Both the position numbers and the translations under genes were made by a program. From positions 1 to 64,000 of the forward strand of contig NZ_JAAZQL010000011.1 in assembly GCF_012275515.1 (NCBI RefSeq): a stretch of DNA of 64,000 nt, in the 5' to 3' direction. Of the stretch, positions 34,875-44,796 are shown piece after piece; positions within the stretch are counted from its first letter, which is position 1; each line of letters begins with the position of its first letter. The notes beneath the pieces are model-generated. The model was not told the DNA's origin and did no database searches. It saw only the letters and a list, made by a program, of their open reading frames with translations. The stretch comes from Novosphingobium sp. SG707 (GTDB lineage Bacteria; Pseudomonadota; Alphaproteobacteria; Sphingomonadales; Sphingomonadaceae).

Positions 34875-35711
34875 TCAGTTTTCGTCGGGGGTGGCCTGGT
34901 TTTGCTCCGCCCCACCGGCGGTGCGGCGGCGACTGGCTGACTGTTTGAGGCGGTAGCTGTCGCCAATCATGGTCAGGATACTGACGTGGTGTGTCAAACG
35001 ATCCAGCAATGCGCCAGTTAGGCGCTCGGACCCCAGCACCTGCGTCCAGTCCTCAAACGGCAGGTTGGAGGTGACGATGGTGGAACCGCGTTCGTAGCGT
35101 TGGGAGAAGGTCTCGAACAACAGCTCCGCGCCCGTGGGCGAGAGCGGGACGTAACCCAATTCATCGATGATCAGCAGCTTCACAGCAGCCAGTTCGCGCT
35201 GCATCTTGAGCAGCCGCTTCTCATCGCGGGCCTCCAGCAACTGGTTCGCCAGCGCGGCGGCGGTGGTGAAGACCACGGTGAAACCCTTCTGGCAGGCGGC
35301 CAGCCCCAGGGCGAGTGCCACATGGGTTTTGCCCGTGCCGCTATTGCCCAACGCAATAATGTTCTCGCGCCGCAAGATGTACTCACACCGCGCCAGATCC
35401 AGTGCCAGCATCTTGTTGAGGCTGGGAATGGCGGTGAAGTCGAAGGTGTCAAAGCTTTTCACGGCCGGGAACCGGGCGGCGCGGATCCGCCGTTCGACGG
35501 TAGGCCGTTCACGGTCAATCAGCTCCAGTTCGATCAGGCGCAGTAAATAGCGGGGATGATCAACACCATCGCGTGCGCATTCACGGGCCACTTTCTCGTA
35601 TTCGCGCAGGACAGTCGGCAGTTTTAGCTGTTTGAGGTGGTGGTTCAGCAGCACCTGTGGCGCGCCAGCGGTGGTGCCGGTGGGCAGGTTATCATCGGGC
35701 ACCCGGCTCAT
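34875..35711 (-). CDS. istB: IS21 transposition helper ATPase IstB
   Basis: A 278-residue AAA+ ATPase of the DnaC/IstB type, the regulator of target choice and integration by IstA. Walker A is GNSGTGKTH (near residue 125), Walker B VKLLIIDELGYVPL, and sensor-like TSNLPFEDW follows. Family N-terminal block LNHHLKQLKLPTVLREYE. The start overlaps the istA stop by 4 bp, the usual arrangement. It appears intact. Confidence 0.95.
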   Translation of the reverse strand: MSRVPDDNLPTGTTAGAPQVLLNHHLKQLKLPTVLREYEKVARECARDGVDHPRYLLRLIELELIDRERPTVERRIRAARFPAVKSFDTFDFTAIPSLNKMLALDLARCEYILRRENIIALGNSGTGKTHVALALGLAACQKGFTVVFTTAAALANQLLEARDEKRLLKMQRELAAVKLLIIDELGYVPLSPTGAELLFETFSQRYERGSTIVTSNLPFEDWTQVLGSERLTGALLDRLTHHVSILTMIGDSYRLKQSASRRRTAGGAEQNQATPDEN

Positions 35712-37232
35712 GCTGCCATCCCCTCGGAGACGTTGGGGACCAAAGCAGCATAATCAGCCGCCTGCGTGACCTTCACATCCAGCCTGGGCAGATGAGGATA
35801 GGTCGCCAGGTCCAGCCTGGCTGGCCGCCGCTCAATCCTGGCCAGCGCGATCTGCTTGACCGCATCAAAGCTGGTAGCGCCCATGTGGATCGCCTGAGTG
35901 ACCGCATGGGTCACCACCGCCATGGGCATCGCCTCCAGCAGGCGGAGAACCTGGATATATTCGCGCTTGCCCTTGCGGCCCATGCGCCCCTCCAACAATT
36001 GCCGCAGGTGGGCGAAGAAATCGGGCAAGGCCCAGTTCTGCAATGCCGCCGCCTGATCGAGAGCATTGGGCTTGGTCTCGATCAGCGCCAGATAATGCAG
36101 CGGATCGGCCACAAAATCGCCACTGCCATAGCTGCGCACATGGCGGGCGATCTCTTGTGCGCCGGACAGGATCACCACTTCATCCACGAAGCCCTTCACC
36201 ACCACGTCCTGGAACCCAAACCTTGTGGGTACCGAGTAATCATTGCCGCGATACCGCACCAGCGCCGTCGATGACACACGGGCACTGCGCTTCTCGCAAG
36301 GTTCCAATGACACAGGCGGCAGTGGGCCCAGTGCCGCAATATCGGCGGTCAAGCGCTCGCCGATGGTCTGGGCATGGCGGCCGGCACGTTCACCCTGCCG
36401 CGCACGGCAGCGGTTCAAAAGGTCGGCGTTCAGCGCGTCATAGCTCGCCGCCTGCGGCTTGGGCGTCATGAAGTTGCGGCGCGCGTACTTGACCAGCCCC
36501 TCGACCTTGCCCTTGTCATTGCCTTTTCCGGGACGGCCAAACCGGTCAGAAAACAGGTAATGGCTGACCAACTCGCTGAAGGCCCGTGTCCGCTCACGCT
36601 TGCCATCCCCCAGGATCTTGGCCACCGCAATTGTCGTGTTGTCGTACAGGATCGACTGGGGAATGCCCCCAAAGAAATCGAAGGCCGACACATGCCCGTC
36701 CAGAAATGCCTCTGTGGTCTCGCGCGGGAAAGCCTTCACAAAACAGGCATCGGACTGCGGCAAATCCATGCACAGAAAGTGGATCTTCTGCTCCACCCCG
36801 CCAATCACACCGACGGCTTCACCGAAGTCCACCTGAGCGTGCCCCGCTGGGTGGGCCAGCGGCACAAATGTCTCGCGGCCACGCACCCGGCTCAGCCGGA
36901 CATAGTCCTTCACCACCGTGTAGCCGCCGCCATAGCCATGCTCGTCGCGCAGGCGTTCGAAAATCCGCTTCGCCGTATGCTGCTGCTTGACCGGCGCCGT
37001 CCGGTCATCTTCTAAAATCGTCAACCACCGGCAGCAAAGGCCCAAGCTTGGGCTTCTCCACTGGCTTCGTACGCGTATAGCCCGGTGGCAGTGAAAACCG
37101 GCAAATCTTGCCAATTGTCTCCCGGCTTAACCCAAATACCCGCGCCGCCTCCCGCTGGCTGCGCCCCTGCACAAACACAAACTGCCGAACACTCGCATAA
37201 ACTTCCACGGCATACATCCTGGCCGCCCTCAA
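35708..37232 (-). pseudogene. istA: IS21 transposase IstA, frameshifted
   Basis: The N-terminal part (from 37232: VRQFVFVQGRSQREAARVFG, HTH) and the main part (LTILEDDRTAPVKQQHTAKR, then DFGEAVGVI and YDNTTIAVAKIL of the DDE domain) lie in different frames. They meet near 37017, where the usual family text VVD-x-ILEDDRTAP would need two more bases. The C-terminal region is otherwise complete up to the 4-bp overlap with istB. Unless a ribosomal shift restores it, the transposase is non-functional. Confidence 0.85.
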
Positions 37233-37404
37233 AAGGGCAACCTTACCACTGGCCGGCTTTTACGCCGCCACGCTCAGCACCTCGCTGGCGTTCCAGTGGC
37301 TGGCTTTGTCAACGCCGTGCACAGAGCGCATCATTGCTCTAAATGCCGTCGTGGGTAACATTCTCGATGAGGCAACGAAATTGCCTGGGAACATTTTCAT
37401 TGAG

Positions 37405-37841
37405 GCAATGCGACATTGGGATCGACACCAATCAGCCCGCAGGCCCGGCGTTGCGAGATCTCGTATTCCCGCAACACCCGCAGCACTGCGTCGCGCCGCT
37501 GCCCCGGTGTCGTCAGACTTTTCCCAGCAGATCCTTCAGGATGGCGTTGTCGAGCATGCTGTCCGCCAGCAGCCGCTTCAGCTTGCCGTTCTCGTCCTCA
37601 AGCTGGCGCAGGCGGCGGGCGTCGGATACCTCCATCCCGCCGTATTTGGCCTTCAGCTTGTAGAACGTCGCCGCGCTCAGCCCGTGCTTGCGGCAAACCT
37701 CCACGGTCGGAAGCCCCGCCTCCTGCTCTTTGATCATCCCGATAATCTGCGCCTCGGTGAAACGGCTCTTCCTCATGCGTCTGCTCCTTCTCGTAGACAG
37801 ACTCTACATCAGAATGAGGGATCTTTCGGGGGGCAGGTCAA
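37405..37841 (-). mobile_element. Truncated IS3-family (IS407-like) element
   Basis: The element runs on the minus strand from a left end starting TGACCTGCCCCCC (rc of about 37830-37841), through intact orfA, to the first about 31 codons of orfB (TPGQRRDAVLRVLREYEISQ, ACGLIGVDPN), where it breaks off near 37405. The sequence 37312-37404 between this break and the IS21 end is not recognisable. A degraded relative lies at 26425-26590. Confidence 0.85.
37513..37776 (-). CDS. IS3-family transposase OrfA
   Basis: An 87-residue OrfA: HTH_8-type DNA-binding part (MRKSRFTEAQIIGMIKEQEA, VEVCRKHGLSAATFYKLKAKYGG) and a leucine-zipper-like coil (LRQLEDENGKLKRLLADSML). It is intact, but the orfB needed for transposition is cut after about 31 codons, so it could at most act as a DNA-binding protein or inhibitor. 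Confidence 0.92.
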   Translation of the reverse strand: MRKSRFTEAQIIGMIKEQEAGLPTVEVCRKHGLSAATFYKLKAKYGGMEVSDARRLRQLEDENGKLKRLLADSMLDNAILKDLLGKV

Positions 37842-37936
37842 GAGCATTATGGTTGGGCGGAAATCGAGGAATGAGTGGTCGACGCCGTTGAGCAAAATAC
37901 AGCGCTGATTATTTTTTTGATAATTGACACTTTTCA

Positions 37937-40900
37937 TCAAGGATCACGGCGGCTTTTGAAACTGGAATCTCCATCAGTTGCCCCATTATCCCGATCAAGC
38001 GGCGGTCGACCGGACTTGAGCAGTTGAGACTGCTCGACAGATGTTATAGGCCCGGTTCCATCCACAGTACCTCGCCCGGCGTCGGCCTGTTCGAGATACC
38101 GGTTGCGCAGTCCGTCGTTTCCCAGAACTTTCTCGCTGAATTCCCTGGAAAAAGCCTCTTCCGGATGCGGTGAGCGGGCAGCCGCTTTCTCTGCTGATGC
38201 AATTGCCTCCCGGACATCATAGTTCACAATATCGATTGATGACCGCGCAACAACCGCTGAAATTCCTCGATCCGAAATCTCCGCGCTCAATCTGCCGCTC
38301 AAAGAGCCCTTGGCACTGCCTTTGCCATCCGAGCCAACCCCCCGCGTCGCTGAAGCCGTGAGATCACCGGAGATGCTTTGGCTGTTTGCTGTTGAATGCT
38401 CTGCGGACCTTGACAGCGATCTTTGCCATCCTGTCTGTACCATGATCGCCATGACGTCGCGTTCAAGCGTATCGGCCACCTGTGGCTTCAGCCGCCAGTG
38501 ACCCCGGCGATCCATTTCAAACCCGCCCCTGAGCCAGTTTGCCATCATTGCCTGCCCCTGGGCGCCGCTACCAAGAAAATGCTCAATCGTGTCCGGTCCC
38601 GCCTGCTTGCCGGCTTCGAACCGAGTGCTGGTGTCACTCCGGCCAGACTGACTGAAACCGGTGCTGCTGGAAACCAGAAGATCGTTGTGGGCAAAGCTGA
38701 ACCGCGCATGCCCGCCATTGGCGACGGCCCCAAGCTGGTTCTGATTGATCAGCCCGCCGCGCCACATTTCGGCGGCAAGTTGAGGGGTGAGATTGAGGCT
38801 GACATCGCCGTTCTGATCCATCGCGATCTGGCGTTTCGACATGGCAATGCCATGGTCTTGCAGTAGGGTTTGAATTCGCGACAGCCGCTCTTTATCGACA
38901 ATGCCCGTCAGACGTTCATTGCGCGCGCGGTCAGCAATGCCTGTTGCCCCTCCTTCTGCCATGTCGAGCTTGTTTCCGGCGGTGCCTGCCAGCGCGCGGA
39001 GGAAGGAATCCAGCCGCGCGGCTTCGCGCACAGACGTACCTTCTGCTGCCGCGCCTTGCGCAAAGCCCGCATTATCAGCCTGACGGCGCTGTTCCCCGAT
39101 CCGCGCTGAGCTGCGCGTGCCATCCGGCCCGACCTCGCGCTGGGCATCAAGCTTCCCCGATCTTTCAGCAAAATCATAACCGGCTGCCACTCGCGTCCGA
39201 CCATAGACGCTGCTGCCTTCACGTCGCGCCTCCGCCGTCACGCCATCAGCCGTGCCGACCTGGCTCGCGACATTGTAAGCCTCCAGCGCACGAAAGACCT
39301 GCCCCTCGCTGCGTCTTGTGGCATGCGCAAGCTGGCTGACAGCGCTCGAACGTGCTTCGCCCGAAAGCGCGTTGATGAACCCGATACGCCGACTGGTTTC
39401 AGTTACGGAAAGGCCAAGCATTGAGGCGGCTTGCCTTTGCCCCTGATTGTGCCCCGTACGATGCGCCTGCTCGGTCGCAATATTGTCGCGCTCGACACTG
39501 GCCACGCTTTCGCCCGCATAATCGCGCCTGCCTTCCATTGCGCCGACCTGAATCTGCGCCCCTGTAAGATCGTTGCGCAGCATCTGCTCCTGATCGAAGG
39601 CATTGGCGGTCAGCTTGGCAAAAGTCGTATCGGCCGAGGCCTGCGCAATGACGGTCGAGGCCTTGAGGTTCGCATCTCTGGCGGAATAGCCAGTTCGTTC
39701 AAAATGCCGCTGGGCGCCAATAAGCATCATGTCATAGGCCCGATTGTCGCCAAACGCTTTCCACTGCACCATGTTTTGCGCAAAGGCGGCAAAGGCCCGT
39801 TCTCCCGCTTGCCCTTCGCCGAAGTAACTGGTGCCCAGTTTGCGCAGCGCGTCGCCGTGCGCGAAATTATGGATCGCCGATGTCGCGGCATTGGCGCGAA
39901 TGGCGTGGGCCGTTGCCGGATCGCTCAGATCACGACCGGCAAGGGCTGGGGCAAGACCGCCCAATTCCCGCGCGGCATCGGCCCGCCCGAGGCCGGAGGC
40001 CGCTGTGCCGGGCGCGCCGCCGCCATGCTCGCCCAGCACCGAGCCCGAGGAGGCAAATGCCCGATCCAGCCCAAAACTGCTGCGCTCGCCAAAATCCCCG
40101 AAGCTGGAAGCTCCAGAGCGACGCGCCATGGTGCCTGTCGCCGAACCCTGCGCCTCAAGAGCATTGGCATAGCCTTCACTGGTCCCAGCTGTTGCGGCTG
40201 CCATGCTGCCCTGGCTTTGAACCTCGAGCGAACCTGAAGTGAAAGCCGTGAACACATTGCCGCTGAAGCGGAACACGGTGAAGACAAAGGCCCCGGCAAG
40301 ACCGGCCGCGGCGGTGCGGAATGAGCCGAAAATAGCAAGCGCCTTCATCGCTGCCGAAGGCGCCAGAATCCATGTATCAGTCGCGACCTTCGTTGCGTGC
40401 AACTCGGCCAGCACCCCCATCGCCCGGCCAAGCGTGAGTTGATAGATCCCGGCATCGATCACGCCCCAAAGCGCTACAAAGACGAACAGACCAAGGGCGA
40501 AACTGGCAACCCGAAGGTTGATGGGTGTCAGAATGAACAGCAGCGCGATCGGCAGCATCATGAGCATGATGGCAAAGACGGAAGCTCGAATGCTCGGCAG
40601 CCATTCATTGGCCGTCGAAAGCGTCGCCAGACCATTGGACTCGATGGCGCGATTGGCCATTACGCGCGCGGCGGCAGCCGGCGAATCCTCGAACAGGACA
40701 TCGCCGACTGTCTGGCCAAGAAAGACATTGGTCAGGAACTTCTGACGGCTCATCGACTGATTGAGCATCATGCCGCCCAGCGCATCTATCTGGTGGCGGC
40801 ACCGGTCACGCTGCGTGGTCTGGGTTACATCAAAGCCGGTGCGCGCGCAGATCTGATCGCTATAGGCGTCGAACAGAGTGGGATCAGCAAGCTTGTCGGC

Positions 40901-41665
40901 AATATAGGTCCATGCAGCCTGGCAGGACATGGTGGTTCCCGCCTTATCGCTGGCGCTATAGACAGTCGAGAAAGTGGCAGGCCCCGCCATCGCTGAAAAA
41001 CTTGCGGGCAGGTCGGTCGAGGTACGGAAGAGTTGGTCGTCATCGACGCCATAAGCTGGCGAGACCCGCGCCACCGGATAACATTGCCGGACATAGTCTT
41101 TCACCGTCGCGTCGAGAAAGGAATCGACGATGGGGCTGCGCGGCGAGACAGCGTTGAGGAACAGATCGAAACTGTGCCCGCCCGCGCCGAACTCCAGCTT
41201 GGCATTGGGATCGCCGGTGTTGTCATCGATCGTCTCGGCCAGCGCGCGTTCCAACAGATTGGTGACACCTGCTACCAGCACGATGAGGTTAGGCACACCG
41301 CCGACAGGCTGATAAGCATTGCGGACTCGATCATAGACATGGACGGTGCCGGTGGTGGCGATCATGCCAGCGAACAGACCGATCCCCACGAGCATCTGAA
41401 AGCCAAAGGCAACAAGGCCCATGCCGGAACCGCGAATTCCGGCGAGGACGGCTCCGAGCCCAATACCGGCGACAGCGATGATCACCACCAGCGTCTCATA
41501 GCGCGGATCGCTGAAGATCAGGGCCACGATCCGGAAAGCATCGATCGTTTCGGAAAAGCCGTCCCAGGTATGATAGCTCGCATCCACCGCCCATGCGGGT
41601 GTGGCGATGACCATGCCGAGCAATGCAAGCAGGGTTCGGAGCAATCTGCGCATCAGACACCTCAT
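37937..41665 (-). CDS. traG: Conjugal transfer protein TraG (mating-pair stabilisation)
   Basis: A 1242-residue inner-membrane protein of the F-type transfer system. The N-terminal third has a signal-like segment (LLRTLLALLGMVIATPAWA) and several membrane spans (about residues 40-130 and 345-480); this part is needed for pilus assembly and mating-pair stabilisation. The long C-terminal region is polar and periplasmic and in F also handles entry exclusion. ATG 41665 overlaps the TraH stop (ATGA); an internal ATG at 41653 has a better GAGGT spacing and may be the true start. It is the last gene of the operon, with IS debris beginning about 95 bp downstream. Confidence 0.93.
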   Translation of the reverse strand: MRCLMRRLLRTLLALLGMVIATPAWAVDASYHTWDGFSETIDAFRIVALIFSDPRYETLVVIIAVAGIGLGAVLAGIRGSGMGLVAFGFQMLVGIGLFAGMIATTGTVHVYDRVRNAYQPVGGVPNLIVLVAGVTNLLERALAETIDDNTGDPNAKLEFGAGGHSFDLFLNAVSPRSPIVDSFLDATVKDYVRQCYPVARVSPAYGVDDDQLFRTSTDLPASFSAMAGPATFSTVYSASDKAGTTMSCQAAWTYIADKLADPTLFDAYSDQICARTGFDVTQTTQRDRCRHQIDALGGMMLNQSMSRQKFLTNVFLGQTVGDVLFEDSPAAAARVMANRAIESNGLATLSTANEWLPSIRASVFAIMLMMLPIALLFILTPINLRVASFALGLFVFVALWGVIDAGIYQLTLGRAMGVLAELHATKVATDTWILAPSAAMKALAIFGSFRTAAAGLAGAFVFTVFRFSGNVFTAFTSGSLEVQSQGSMAAATAGTSEGYANALEAQGSATGTMARRSGASSFGDFGERSSFGLDRAFASSGSVLGEHGGGAPGTAASGLGRADAARELGGLAPALAGRDLSDPATAHAIRANAATSAIHNFAHGDALRKLGTSYFGEGQAGERAFAAFAQNMVQWKAFGDNRAYDMMLIGAQRHFERTGYSARDANLKASTVIAQASADTTFAKLTANAFDQEQMLRNDLTGAQIQVGAMEGRRDYAGESVASVERDNIATEQAHRTGHNQGQRQAASMLGLSVTETSRRIGFINALSGEARSSAVSQLAHATRRSEGQVFRALEAYNVASQVGTADGVTAEARREGSSVYGRTRVAAGYDFAERSGKLDAQREVGPDGTRSSARIGEQRRQADNAGFAQGAAAEGTSVREAARLDSFLRALAGTAGNKLDMAEGGATGIADRARNERLTGIVDKERLSRIQTLLQDHGIAMSKRQIAMDQNGDVSLNLTPQLAAEMWRGGLINQNQLGAVANGGHARFSFAHNDLLVSSSTGFSQSGRSDTSTRFEAGKQAGPDTIEHFLGSGAQGQAMMANWLRGGFEMDRRGHWRLKPQVADTLERDVMAIMVQTGWQRSLSRSAEHSTANSQSISGDLTASATRGVGSDGKGSAKGSLSGRLSAEISDRGISAVVARSSIDIVNYDVREAIASAEKAAARSPHPEEAFSREFSEKVLGNDGLRNRYLEQADAGRGTVDGTGPITSVEQSQLLKSGRPPLDRDNGATDGDSSFKSRRDP

Positions 41666-43080
41666 TGTTTGTGGCTGGCGCCTGCGGCATTGCGGGCATC
41701 GTGATCGCGCTCGCGAACCACCCCGGCGTAATTGGCCGAGAGGTTCGCCTGGCTCATGGCGGCCATGTAAGACTGGCGCATCTGCGCGCGCTGGCGCAGC
41801 ACTTCCTCGCGCAGGTCGCGAAGCTGCTCGATCCCTTTCGAGAGGATCCGCGTCTGGCAGATATTGGCGCTTTCGCTATCGGATGCGCCTGCTGTCGTCG
41901 TGCCACGCTCGGCATTCTGGAGCGCGAAGTCGATCGAGCGCGTCAGGTCATTGAGCATCTGATAGGCAAGCGTCAGCGCCACCAACTCATCGGTGTCAGC
42001 GATCACACTGTCGATCACGCCCTGCCGCACACCCCATTCGAGCAGGCGGTAGACCGGTAGCGTCCTGACATTGGCGACGAACTGCTTTTCTTCCGCAGAG
42101 AGCGCCGAGCGGGTGCGGATCTTGCTGGCAATCGTCTCCATCCTCTCGCGCGCCAGCACGAGCGCACCGCGCCCGGAACCGTTCACGGAACAGTCTGCAG
42201 CGGTCGCGGGAATATTGAGCGCCCGCGTGGGCACACGCCCTGTCAGGAAATCATTGGCGCTCTCTGTATCCTGATGCGGGCAGGAGGGGATGGCCGAGAA
42301 CAGCGGCACTTTGTCACTCGTGTCCCAGCGCATATAGACATCGCCGACCCGGGCACGCATCACCCCGGCCCAGTCCGAGGCGCCGACCCGCGCCGCAGCG
42401 TGCTGGAGCAGAGATCCCGTTTTGAAGATGTCCGTGACCTCGGTCGGGCAATTGGCCAGTGCTTCCTTTAAGTCCTCGGTCGGGTTACCCTTGTTCGACT
42501 GAATCTTCTCGCGGCTCTGCTGCCAGCTTTTGGCAAAGCCTTCGCGTACCGATTTATAGCCGGTCATCTCCTCGACGATGCCCGACATATTGTCATCACC
42601 CTTCGCGATCTGCACCATGCGGTTGGCAAGGCGGCAATCGTTTACCTGGATCGAGTTCAGGAAATTGGTGGCTGCCTCCATCTTCGAAATAATATTGCCC
42701 ATCTTCTCGTCGAGCGTTTCGAGGAGATACTGGAAGGCGACCGCCGGGGCCGCCTGAAGGATGGTCTCAAGCTTTTGCACCAGATAGTCCGGGTCGAGAA
42801 ACGACATGCCGCCAAGGAACATGTCGATGCCGCCGCAACCCGCTTTCACCTTGGGCAGGCTCAAGGACATCAAATAATCGTCATGAACATCAACGCGGCC
42901 TGACATGCCTCCTGCGGTGACATAGCCGCGGGTCTGGTCGGCAAAGGTGCCGGGCGAGCTATAGGTGACATTGTCGAACCAACTCTCCGCCCAGCTCTGG
43001 GCATGGGCCGGCACAGTTGCCCCGCAGGCAGCGAGGATCAGACAAAGCGCGAGGCTGAAACGGCTGGCAATAGGGACCAT
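41662..43080 (-). CDS. traH: Conjugal transfer pilus assembly protein TraH
   Basis: A 472-residue periplasmic protein for F-pilus extension and retraction. Signal peptide MVPIASRFSLALCLILAACG ending VPAHAQS; family blocks PGTFADQTRGYVTAGGMSGR, GGIDMFLGGMSFLDPDYLVQ and KMGNIISKMEAATNFLNSIQ; C-terminal coiled-coil. ATG 43080 follows AGGAAG and gives the signal peptide directly. A 253-bp non-coding gap (43081-43333) separates it from the upstream thioredoxin-like gene, unusual in this otherwise overlapping operon. Confidence 0.93.
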   Translation of the reverse strand: MVPIASRFSLALCLILAACGATVPAHAQSWAESWFDNVTYSSPGTFADQTRGYVTAGGMSGRVDVHDDYLMSLSLPKVKAGCGGIDMFLGGMSFLDPDYLVQKLETILQAAPAVAFQYLLETLDEKMGNIISKMEAATNFLNSIQVNDCRLANRMVQIAKGDDNMSGIVEEMTGYKSVREGFAKSWQQSREKIQSNKGNPTEDLKEALANCPTEVTDIFKTGSLLQHAAARVGASDWAGVMRARVGDVYMRWDTSDKVPLFSAIPSCPHQDTESANDFLTGRVPTRALNIPATAADCSVNGSGRGALVLARERMETIASKIRTRSALSAEEKQFVANVRTLPVYRLLEWGVRQGVIDSVIADTDELVALTLAYQMLNDLTRSIDFALQNAERGTTTAGASDSESANICQTRILSKGIEQLRDLREEVLRQRAQMRQSYMAAMSQANLSANYAGVVRERDHDARNAAGASHKQ

Positions 43081-43333
43081 GACGGGCTTCCTGTTATGGG
43101 AAGGCAGGACAGGCGGCCCGTCGCGCGCTTGCCTTGCCGGGTTAAGAGGGGGCAGGGGGCATTGGTACACCCTCTGCGAGGCGACCTGCTGCCATCCCCC
43201 GATGGCGCGCCGGTCACAGCAAGTTTGAAGAGCTTGAGATGCTCTTGTAATTTATAAAAATGGCTGGCTAAATTACACATCCAAAAAGGAATTATTGTGC
43301 ATTTGACTACGCGTTGACGATGCCTGACGCCAG

Positions 43334-43912
43334 TCATCGGGCAGGGCTCACGATTCCGGTAAATTTTGCCATCGCCCGGACGCCAACAGCAACGCGCACG
43401 CCGGTCAGCATTTTTGCGGCCAGATAGGTGTTTCGCGCGAGATTGACGCTATGATCGGTGCCGATGGCGACCGGCACCATGCGATTGAGATCGACGATTG
43501 GTCGCACCCATGCAACGGGGTTTCCAACCCAGGGAAGCCCAAGTCGCCCGGAGCGGAGCATGGCCTCCTGCGCGCCAATCGTCCGGACTTGCCAGCCATA
43601 GCGCGCTCGTAACGTGAGCAGCTTCCCCCAAAGATCGGCGCAGGCGATGCAGCCGGGCGCCGTGCTCATCTCGATCACGTAAAGCGACGCGTGCCCGCGC
43701 AGCACGGCTTCGAAGTCGGGTGGAAAGTCGCGCGTGACCGGAACGCGAGCGAGCCATGCCCGGGCTTCAGCAAGCGTGCCAACCGGATGGATGGCCGCGC
43801 GCAAGGCGGCCTCACGGGACATCGGCGGCTGCGCTTTGGCCGATGACGTGAGCAAGGTTCCGGTCAGTAGAAGGCCAGTCCATCCGATGACGAGACTTTC
43901 CCGGGGGCTCAT
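43334..43912 (-). CDS. Exported thioredoxin-fold protein, TrbB-like
   Basis: A 192-residue exported protein (signal peptide about residues 5-27, ending AKAQ). It has a thioredoxin-like fold around STAPGCIACADLWGKL, a CxxC (CIAC) site. The cis-Pro region would be PWVGNPVAW. Its place after traF with a 4-bp ATGA overlap suggests the TrbB-like disulfide role in F-type systems. The family assignment is by position and motif, not by full-length recognition. The C-terminus (MVPVAIGTDHSVNLARNTYL) is specific to this group. Confidence 0.7.
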   Translation of the reverse strand: MSPRESLVIGWTGLLLTGTLLTSSAKAQPPMSREAALRAAIHPVGTLAEARAWLARVPVTRDFPPDFEAVLRGHASLYVIEMSTAPGCIACADLWGKLLTLRARYGWQVRTIGAQEAMLRSGRLGLPWVGNPVAWVRPIVDLNRMVPVAIGTDHSVNLARNTYLAAKMLTGVRVAVGVRAMAKFTGIVSPAR

Positions 43913-44796
43913 GGCTTCCTGCCTCCCCCTGCGATGAAATTGCTTCCGACCACGCGCGGATCGCCTGGCGATACCGGTCCATTGGCGAGGGCATCGAAGA
44001 AGCCGTCTTCTTCGCCCGCTCCGGTCAGCCATTGTTCGGGGCGTATGTCGCCAGTGAGCAATTTGATGGCCTGATAAGCCATTTGCAGCAGATTAGGATA
44101 AGTCTCGATCCCGGTCGCGATCACCATCCGCTGCTGGCTGCCGCGCCGGATCACCATCGTGGTCGGCGTCACTTCGACGCCGAGGCGCTGGCCAAGGCCG
44201 GGGCGCTGTTCGAGATCCATTCGGCTGACCTGCCAGCCCATTTCCTCCTGAAAACGCTGGAGGATTGGCCATTGCACCCGGCAATAGCCGCAGGAGGCCC
44301 GGTCGAACATCACCAGCGCGAATTCATTCCCATGCGCGCGCAGATACTGGCGGCGGATATCGTCCTTATGCGCGCCCAGCGCATCGCGCGCCTCGCCGAC
44401 CAGCGGGTTGGCGGCTCTGGCGTTCAGTTCAGGATGCGCCAGCAGCGCCAGCTGGGTAACGCCGGCAAAGGCGCGGGCCTTGCGCCTTGCAAAATCCTCC
44501 AGGCGCCAGAAATCGGCGACCGCATCCACCGTCAGGACGGTTGCTGCATAATCGCGTTGCTGCTCGATCAGTCTGGCGATCCTGGGAGGCGACCATTTGA
44601 CCAGTTCGGCCATGGGCGGAATGGCGGGTTTGGCAACTGCGTCCATCTCTGCCTTGTCGGGCGATACCAGCTTTGGGGCTTCATACCACCAATAGCCGCG
44701 CGCGACGGTGGCGCCCTCGGCAGCGGTGGCAGTCTGGCCCCATGCTGGCGCGGGTGATAGCATCAGACCGATGGAGACGATTGTGCCCAGCCTCAC
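43909..44796 (-). CDS. traF: Conjugal transfer pilus assembly protein TraF
   Basis: A 295-residue periplasmic thioredoxin-fold protein of the F-type TraF family. Signal peptide ending APAWGQT; N-terminal family block GYWWYEAP; thioredoxin part with FDRASCGYCRVQWPILQRF (CGYC near residue 168), EVTPTTMVI (cis-Pro) and a C-terminal extension. TraF interacts with TraH and other assembly proteins. ATGA overlaps join it to both neighbours. A CGYC motif is kept, unlike the F-plasmid protein, so it may be redox active. Confidence 0.93.
   Translation of the reverse strand: MRLGTIVSIGLMLSPAPAWGQTATAAEGATVARGYWWYEAPKLVSPDKAEMDAVAKPAIPPMAELVKWSPPRIARLIEQQRDYAATVLTVDAVADFWRLEDFARRKARAFAGVTQLALLAHPELNARAANPLVGEARDALGAHKDDIRRQYLRAHGNEFALVMFDRASCGYCRVQWPILQRFQEEMGWQVSRMDLEQRPGLGQRLGVEVTPTTMVIRRGSQQRMVIATGIETYPNLLQMAYQAIKLLTGDIRPEQWLTGAGEEDGFFDALANGPVSPGDPRVVGSNFIAGGGRKP

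Larger units (their letters stand above)
34753..37311. mobile_element. IS21-family insertion sequence
   Basis: An istA/istB pair is flanked by subterminal repeats. On the left, two copies of a 23-bp motif (GGCGGAGCAAAAACCGGCCA type) sit at 34762-34784 and 34786-34808. On the right, an inverted copy sits at 37246-37269, with a further related CCAGTGGCTGGC at 37293. The outer limits are approximate because I could not define the terminal inverted repeats or a target duplication exactly. It cut a TonB receptor gene on the left. istA is frameshifted, so the element may no longer move by itself. Confidence 0.85.

Noticed and set aside
34753..37311. Exact terminal inverted repeats and target duplication of the IS21 element
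   Set aside because: The outermost bases on the two sides could not be matched convincingly by eye, so only subterminal repeats are reported.
43081..43333. Possible small gene in the gap between traH and the trbB-like gene
   Set aside because: The only open frame is compositionally random with no ribosome site; treated as non-coding.
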